Part shown: positions 58,131-64,000 of the stretch, in pieces
How positions within the stretch are numbered: position 1 is the first letter of the stretch
How the letters are laid out: each line of letters starts with the position of its first letter
From: Pyrrhosoma nymphula
Lineage: Eukaryota; Arthropoda; Insecta; Odonata; Coenagrionidae
NCBI GenBank assembly: GCA_963573305.1
Contig: OY754337.1
Location: 82,969,094-83,033,093 of the forward strand
Direction: 5' to 3'
Length of the DNA: 64,000 nt
Notes under the pieces: generated by a model
The model's input: only the letters and a program-made list of their open reading frames with translations
Database searches by the model: none
What the model was told of the DNA's origin: nothing
Position numbers and translations under genes: made by a program

Positions 58131-59096
58131 TTCATTTCCTGCAGAGATAGACTGCATTCAATGTTTACATTTCCTTGTGCCTCCAACACTGCGTGCATTA
58201 AAGTGTGCCTCCCGTCCTTCGGCATTCCCAGTGTAAGCATTCCTTCATTTACTGCAGAGAGAGACTGCGTGCAGTGTTTATATTTCCGTGTGCCTCCAAC
58301 GTTGCGTAAATGAAAGCGTGCCTCCATTGCTTTGGCATTCCTTCATTTGCTGCAGAGAGAGACCGCATTCAGTGTTTATATTTCCATGTGCTTCCAGCAT
58401 TGCGTACATGAAAGTGTGCATCCAATGCTTTGGCATTCCCAGGGTATGTATTCCTTCATTTACTGCAGAGAGACTGCGTGCAGTGTTTACATTTCATTGT
58501 GCCTCCAACATTGCGTTAATGAAAGTGTGCCTCCATTGCTTTGGTATTCCCGGTGTATTCATTCGTTCATTAACTGCAGAGAGATACTGCGTGCAGTGTT
58601 TACATTTCATTGTGCCACCAACATTGCGTACATGAAAGTGTGCATCCAATGCTTTGGCATTCCCAGGGTATGTATTCCTTCATTTACTGCAGAGAGACTG
58701 CGTGCAGTGTTTACATTTCATTGTGCCTCCAACATTGCGTTAATGAAAGTGTGCCTCCATTGCTTTGGTATTCCCGGTGTATTCATTCGTTCATTAACTG
58801 CAGAGAGATACTGCGTGCAGTGTTTACATTTCATTGTGCCACCAACATTGCGTACATGAAAGCGTGCCTACATTGCTTTGGCATTCTCAATGTATGTATT
58901 CCTTCATTTACTGCAGAGAGAGACCGCATTCAGTGTTTATATTTCCGTGTGCCTCCAACATTGCGTTAATGAAAGTGTGCCTCCATTGCTTTGGCATTCT
59001 CAGTGTATTTATTCCTTCATTTACTGCAGAGAGAAACTGCATTCAGTGTTTATTTCCGTATTCCTCCAACATTGCGTACATGAAAGTGTGCCTTAT
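58131..59096. repeat. Minisatellite, nine units of about 113 bp
   Basis: Units begin TTCATTTACTGCAGAGAG at 58131, 58244, 58342, 58455, 58566, 58679, 58790, 58903 and 59016. Spacings are 113, 98, 113, 111, 113, 111, 113 and 113. A two-unit block (58455-58678) is duplicated almost exactly at 58679-58902. Open frames across it (up to 175 codons) arise because the unit has few stops in several frames. They are not treated as genes. Confidence 0.85.
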
Positions 59097-59397
59097 TATC
59101 TGCCTGCTGCCTATCTTTACTGTTTCTGTTATCGTGGCTACATCCATGTTGTTCAACTTGAGTGCTACTGAGGTGTTCGTCTTAATTATCCAAAATCTTA
59201 GTTACTCAAAGGCTTCACGCAGCCTTTGAATGGGACAGAGATTAAAGATAGGTACATGTTTCCTTCCTACAATGAAACTTCAAAGGTAAATTTTTCATTT
59301 TGAAGTGATAAATAACTTTGACAGGGTTCCCTGCTTATTATTTTTAACTAATATAGCAACTTTGTATCGTATTATATGATACAGAAAATTAAAATTA

Positions 59398-59422
59398 AAG
59401 TCCCTAGTGTCAGGGACTTTAT
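59398..59422. repeat. Short perfect hairpin AAAGTCCCT...AGGGACTTT
   Basis: A nine-to-ten-base stem around a short loop inside the 2.7-kb TIR element. It could be a structured motif or chance. Confidence 0.45.
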
Positions 59423-60635
59423 TGAGCTAAAGTTGTGCATTTTCATTTGACCTTCATCTTCTAGAATTAATTTCATATTTGATTTGATATTTTATCATAC
59501 ATTTTCATAAATATACTTTTATACAATCATTTCATATTCGATTGTTTGTTTATAACGGGTTCCAATTTGTTTTAGACAGATTAAATGTTCATAGATTCTA
59601 GTGAAGTGAATGATACTGTTTTTTTTTTCAACGCCTATAGTAGTATTTTGATCGCTTCCCCATAGAAGTAAGAGATCAGGCTAATGGAGGCAAGGGATTC
59701 ACAATGAATAACTTGCTTTATCAATGGTTAATTTATCAAAAGTCATGACGACTTTCGGCGCAAATAACCTTGTGTTCATATCTGGCCGACCGGAAGCATA
59801 ATCTTGAGTACTCTTGGTACATACAACTGGATATTATGATGCTGTAACACGAAAATGAGCTTAATTACTCTTCTGAGTGGATACATGTTCTTACAATATA
59901 TATTTTAATTTTGTATTACGCCCTACAAATGGGAAGTGGTTTGGAATCATTGTGATTGTCATGGCCATGAATATGTCATGGCATCAATAACATCAGCTGA
60001 TTTCGATAGCGGCGTAATCGAAATACGTAAAATGACAAGTGAACTAGCTTTCAAATTATTTGCATTAATTATTATTTTAATGCACTGTTTGTGAATGTAT
60101 TACATCATAAATTAGAAATTTTCGGGCGAAATATGGAATAAAAACCCACCGATCACATCACCTAATTCCGTAGGCCCTTAGTGTAAATGATTTCTGTTTC
60201 GCGATGTTCTGGAGAGTTTTCTATTCGATGGCTCTTTACCTTGAGTACATATAACTACTAGCAAATGCCTTAAAGTATTACTAGCAGTATTGCTCATCAT
60301 ACTTGTGTATAGGAAGAGAAATTGGAAACTTAAAAACACGTATAGTTGGGCAAGTATCCGTCTGCTACATGCCTCGCCCTCGACTGCAGCGCAGCCTGTG
60401 GCCAAAAGTGGAACTTCAATTCTTTCGCGGGTATTGGCAACAAATTCGAGATGGAAGATAGCCGTCCTTATATAGGGTTCTTGGCAAAAACATTGCTCTC
60501 AACTCCCCCACAGACTTCCAAGAACTAATTCACGCAGAGGGGAGGCCGTGCCTTGTGGCCAGTGGCACAATGGGAAGGGGATTTTTTAAAGGGGAAAGGA
60601 AGGGTGGGGATGAGATTCCTGAGGTGCTTGCTTAC

Positions 60636-60830
60636 CTGCTGGGCCATCTGGGTGATGGAGGCCAGCTGCTGTGGGGGAGGAGGTGGGGCGTGGTGCATCT
60701 GCTGCTGGCCCCCTTGCTGCTGTGCCTGGGGTGCCATTGCCTGCAGCGGGGACAGGATGGCCTGGTGCAGCTGTGGTGGGAACGCAACACCTTGCGGGGG
60801 CATTCCTCCAGTCGCCTGCTGATGGATCTG
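60636..60830 (-). CDS. Exon 2 of the visible part, residues 101-165
   Basis: This is a phase 0-0 exon of exactly 65 codons. The acceptor is CTTTCTTCAG|CAG, a tandem NAGNAG site, so one glutamine may be optional. The donor is CAG|GTAAGC, a strong consensus. The product begins QIHQQATGGMPPQGVAFPPQ, includes LHQAILSPLQAMAPQAQQQG and a PPPPPQQ run, and ends ITQMAQQ. It is less repetitive than exon 1; AFPPQLHQAILSPLQAM is the sort of short hydrophobic segment that could be a binding motif. Exon length is a multiple of three, so skipping it would keep frame. Confidence 0.8.
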
Positions 60831-63114
60831 CTGAAGAAAGAGTCCGATTCAAATTGAAATGGATATGGTTCGGAGACATCAAAACAAGAGAAAAGAACAA
60901 GGGAGTACACCAAGTCCTCGAATAGCTCTGTTTCGCATGAACACTGTATAAAATTTAGTACAATTTTGTTCCCATTAATGCTGCTTCACATTACGCTCTC
61001 TAAAACTTCCATGGCATTTCGTAAAAATTCAAAGCGATCACTGCACACAATACAGAAGGCATCAGTAACTACTGAAGCATTATCTGCTGAGATAATTCCT
61101 AAAAGACGTCTCAAGAGTCAAAATTCCAACTTTTTCCTTGATTTCTTATGGAAGCCTAAGTTTTTATTATAGCTGATGGACTTGAGGGCTCTGCTGCACA
61201 TAAGATGTCACAAATTTCATGGAAGTCCTAATTTTGGAACTAAGTATTATTATGGTCGGAAAAGCGAAAAATTTCTTCTGCAACACTTAACTATTAACAA
61301 CAGACGGTGTTGTAGAAGAAATAATATTTCTCATATCTCTGTCCATATTTTATGATTTTTCATCATTTAGATGCGTAATATCGGCAGATAGCGCTTGCGC
61401 AGACCACACTCTTAACCTCCTAACAAACCATTTTCAAAGTTTCAAGCTTCACGCACTTTACAGTACATAAAGTTTCCCCTTTTTTGCGTATTTTGTTAAA
61501 AACTCACAAATTTTGTTTTTGAAAAATGTAGCATTTGACTGTTGAAAAATATACATATCAACCTAAACATATTGTTGAACATCGCCTTTTTCATGCCGCA
61601 AAAGTTGCAAAATTTTCACCTTTCCGATGTTATTTATCCATTGTGCCCTGGTTGTGCTCCACTAAAAGTTTATTCATTGAAAAGGTATAGTTCTACATTA
61701 TGATTGTCTACTACATAATGCCTGGTCTTTTCTAAGAATTATTACATGAATTATTAGGCCCTAAACGAAACAAAATTGAAAATAAATGATAAAATTAAAC
61801 TCATGTTAGACCTCGGAATTGATGTCAATACCATCAAAAGTTAATATAAAACTTAGATTATCTCCTCATTGTGAAAATGTCATTATATTCTAAACCTGGC
61901 CGTTAGATCGACATAAGCTGGGGTCACATTTCAGAACTGCGGGGTGCCATTTTGCACTTAGAATCTTGATGCACTCTATCTTCAATGTTTACCAATTTTA
62001 TAGCTAATATTGTGGTAAATGTCATTAATAAATATATTGGTAAATGTCATCTTTTGTATAAAAAATCTTAAGTGGTTTCGCCACGGCCACGACTTAGTTT
62101 CCGTGGAATTGCCCTTAATAATAGTACTCATACAGTTTCAAATGGTTCAACAGAATCTTGGGAACGTATTATTTATTATAGCATTATTTCATATGCTGTT
62201 TTATGCCTCGAATAGCTGTTTCAATTAGCGCTCAAAATTCCTGGAACGAATCAAGAGCATTAATCAGGGACAGGGTGTTTCTCAAAGTTTCTATTTCTCC
62301 CTAAGCATGCATGGCAGTATATTTTTCCAATACAATATTGAATTGTAGTGTTCAACTTCAATTACATAGTTCATGGATACAATGTTTTGCTTATTCCACT
62401 ACTATAATGTAATTTCTCCCAACTTGAGGGTATGCAACCTTAGTGTGCACATGTATTATATAAAATTATACTTCTGAAAGCACCATGTTAAGTTAATAAA
62501 TAAAAAGGGTATCCTAGTACAACTTCAGAAAAATTTCTTGAAAAATGAAATACACGACTGGCCAAAATGGCTGGTTCTGGGGTTTTAGGCAGTCGCCAAT
62601 ATCAGTGATCAATCGCTTTAGCCAATCAAGATATCCTGGCATCCTCTTAAGTCTCATTCACAACAACTTAAAGCGGCATAACTTGACTTGGCATAGCCTT
62701 GAGTTGAGTCCAGCTCAACTTTCTCTTAACTACAACCAATAGCAAGGCCTGCTGCACTATCAATAGCCGGGAAGTTCATGCACTCACGCTATCGATAAGC
62801 ATCATCAATAGATAGTACAGTCGACTTTGGAAGTGGTGTGTGGTGATTGGTTAGAAATTTTAACCATTGGTTCGCGGTCGCGCAGGGTTAAACCAAGTTA
62901 TGCAGAGTTAAGTTTTTTTGAACGAGGCTTTACACAGGGAACTCTGTTGAGGCTTTATAGGAACCAGATGTTGCGACACAGTGAACTTATATGGACTCAT
63001 GGCACCACAGTCCCTGAGGTTAAGTAACTCCCCTTATAAGCACATAGGTGTTTACCTCAAATGAATTTAAAGGCAGAAAATTCAATGGGCATCATGAAGG
63101 AGTGCGTGAAATTC
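60831..63114. other. Intron between exons 1 and 2, nothing recognised
   Basis: AT-rich intron of the minus-strand gene. Short open frames only. A SINE scrap follows near 63120. Confidence 0.45.
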
Positions 63115-63180
63115 ACAAAAAATCTAGGTTCGAATCCCAGTCCAGGCAAATGATTTTTTACAGTAAATTCCACACATTCC
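63115..63180 (+). repeat. SINE fragment (B box and tail)
   Basis: AGGTTCGAATCCCAGTCCAG, GCAAATGATTTTTTACAG matches the B-box half of the 40-kb SINE family. The A-box half is not recognisable. It lies about 60 bp below an exon donor. Confidence 0.4.
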
Positions 63181-63240
63181 TTCAAAGTTTTCACGTTTTA
63201 GACTCCGAAGAGAGTTGGTCACCCTGCATTATCTGAGTAC

Positions 63241-63539
63241 CTGGAGGTGGTGGTGGTGGTGTTGCTGTTGGAGCCCTAAGGTGGCCGTGGGTGGGCCTTG
63301 AGGTGGCTGCTGCTGCTGCGGAGGGGGTGTCTGCTGTTGCTGGTGCTGTTGGTGCTGATGGTGCTGGTGGTGCTGTGAGAGCAGTGTGTGATGGGGAGGC
63401 GGTGGGGGTGGTCCTGTCTGGATGTGGGGGGGAAGAGCACCCCCCATCTGATGCTGATGATGCTGCTGCTGGACCGCGTGCATCGGCTGCTGCTGCATCT
63501 GCTGTTGCTGCTGGTGCAGCCCCGCAAACTGCTGGGACG
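63241..63539 (-). CDS. Exon 1 of the visible part (internal exon), residues 1-100, Q/H-rich
   Basis: This is the most upstream exon I can see. The acceptor is a pyrimidine stretch ending in CAG just above 63539. The exon enters one base into a codon and leaves in phase 0 at a CAG|GTACTC donor. It starts (A)SQQFAGLHQQQQQ and encodes runs such as HHQHHQHQQHQQQQ and PPPPPPHH, ending HHHHHLQ. Histidine- and glutamine-rich tracts of this kind are typical of transcriptional or RNA-granule proteins, but there is no folded domain. Coding DNA is GC-rich with long CAG/CTG runs, unlike the AT-rich flanks. No further exon is visible between 63540 and 64000. Confidence 0.75.
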
Positions 63540-64000
63540 CTGCAGGATAGACATATGACTTTACGATTAGATGAGATTGAGACAGGTAGCGTAGAATCTT
63601 TCATTGCACCTTAAGGAGGGAATTTACCATTTGGATGATGTTATTCACCTTGGTTTATTCGTTTACTTAACATTGTTTTTGTTATGATGTAAATATTCTA
63701 ATGAATGTTTTATTTCATTTGTGTTACGAACATCAGTGAGCTGCTCAGTGAAAGAAATTTTCATGAAGCTTATTTCTAATAGTAGCTTAGCAAATAACTC
63801 AATTATCACAATTTTTTGTGGTCACTCACCAAATCCTACTTAAACAAAAAACTGAAAAAAACAATAAATAATCACTGCAATAACAGGTTTATAATTTGCT
63901 GTTAATAACAAGTTCATAATTTATCATATTTGCTGTGATGCAGTGGCATTCCTTCTCATTTTGAAGCACCACATAATTTTTTAATCTTCCCCACAGCTGA

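Larger units (their letters stand above)
57809..60484. mobile_element. Unclassified 2.7-kb element with perfect 21-bp inverted ends
   Basis: The ends at 57809-57829 and 60464-60484 are perfect 21-bp inverted copies starting CCAAGAACCC and containing TATATAAGG. A 6-bp direct repeat CAAAAA flanks them (57803-57808, 60485-60490); it is low complexity, so the duplication length is only suggestive. The interior has a 113-bp minisatellite and short unrecognised frames on both strands, with no transposase. A non-autonomous DNA transposon is the best reading. Confidence 0.6.
3005..63539 (-). other. Gene body: 3' nine coding exons of a large Q/P/H-rich protein gene
   Basis: Nine minus-strand exons join with consistent splice phase (1, 0, 0, 0, 0, 0, 2, 1, 1 at their starts) into one reading frame of 760 residues ending in a stop at 3005-3007. 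Every intron between them starts GT and ends AG on the minus strand. The product is dominated by glutamine, proline and histidine runs, with a bipartite nuclear localisation signal and an acidic patch near the C terminus. I see no enzymatic or folded domain. The 5' exons and promoter lie outside the window. Family not recognised; PRRC2-, lingerer-, encore- and ataxin-2-like proteins were considered but no diagnostic motif was found. Intron sizes run from about 2.4 kb to 16.8 kb. The 3' UTR end is not clear; a minus-strand AATAAA lies at 2387-2392, too far to be convincing. Confidence 0.8.

Noticed and set aside
58332..58859. Open frame of 175 codons with repeats
   Set aside because: Product of a tandem minisatellite; neighbouring frames are equally open and repeat units shift frame.
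58131..59096. CRISPR-like array
   Set aside because: Units are 113 bp of continuous repeat with no unique spacers, in an animal genome.
3005..63539. Naming the gene as PRRC2, lingerer, encore, ataxin-2 or a nuclear coactivator
   Set aside because: Low-complexity composition alone does not separate these families and no diagnostic domain is in the window.

Overview
This is a window of a large, repeat-rich animal nuclear genome, most likely an arthropod. The evidence is GT-AG introns of up to about 17 kb, GC-rich glutamine/proline/histidine exons in AT-rich introns, tRNA-derived SINEs, and hAT, piggyBac, Mutator-like and Penelope-like element remnants. Nothing looks bacterial: no operons, no ribosome binding sites, no rRNA. 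The species cannot be settled from the sequence.

The one host gene I can support lies on the minus strand and spans nearly the whole window. I assembled nine coding exons (transcript order 63539-63241, 60830-60636, 49894-49619, 46900-46619, 39860-39639, 35452-35349, 18540-18293, 8512-8438, 3585-3005). Splice phases agree at all eight junctions and give a continuous 760-residue C-terminal part with a stop at 3005. The protein is low complexity (poly-Q, poly-P, poly-H), with a textbook bipartite nuclear localisation signal in a 75-nt in-frame exon and a C terminus ending WMVQQ. The N-terminal exons and promoter lie beyond 64000. I could not assign a family; a nuclear coactivator or RNA-associated scaffold would fit the composition, but that is inference.

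The introns hold a dense layer of mobile DNA. By position: a small TIR element (150-366); a Mutator-like element with a decayed transposase (3763-6533); a deleted hAT with an exact 8-bp target duplication (7420-8392) ending 37 bp from an exon donor; a decayed piggyBac with TTAA borders (19952-23097); a hAT with a BED zinc-finger ORF (32220-33981); a MITE (34184-34474); a giant foldback carrying SINE copies (37030-38392); a TTAA element inserted in a SINE (41781-43183); a solo-LTR-like unit (52070-52694); a hAT MITE (53426-53878); a LINE reverse-transcriptase scrap (54255-54640); and an unclassified 2.7-kb TIR element holding a 113-bp minisatellite (57809-60484).

The most striking pattern is a series of eleven inverted-repeat hairpins plus a single-arm remnant. 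Most carry a core of the form CTGANGA-N-stem-GAAAC, similar to a hammerhead ribozyme. One of them (54801-55410) encloses the C-terminal end of a Penelope-type GIY-YIG endonuclease, which links the series to Penelope-like retroelements. Two have exact target duplications of 12 and 13 bp, and one is nested inside another.
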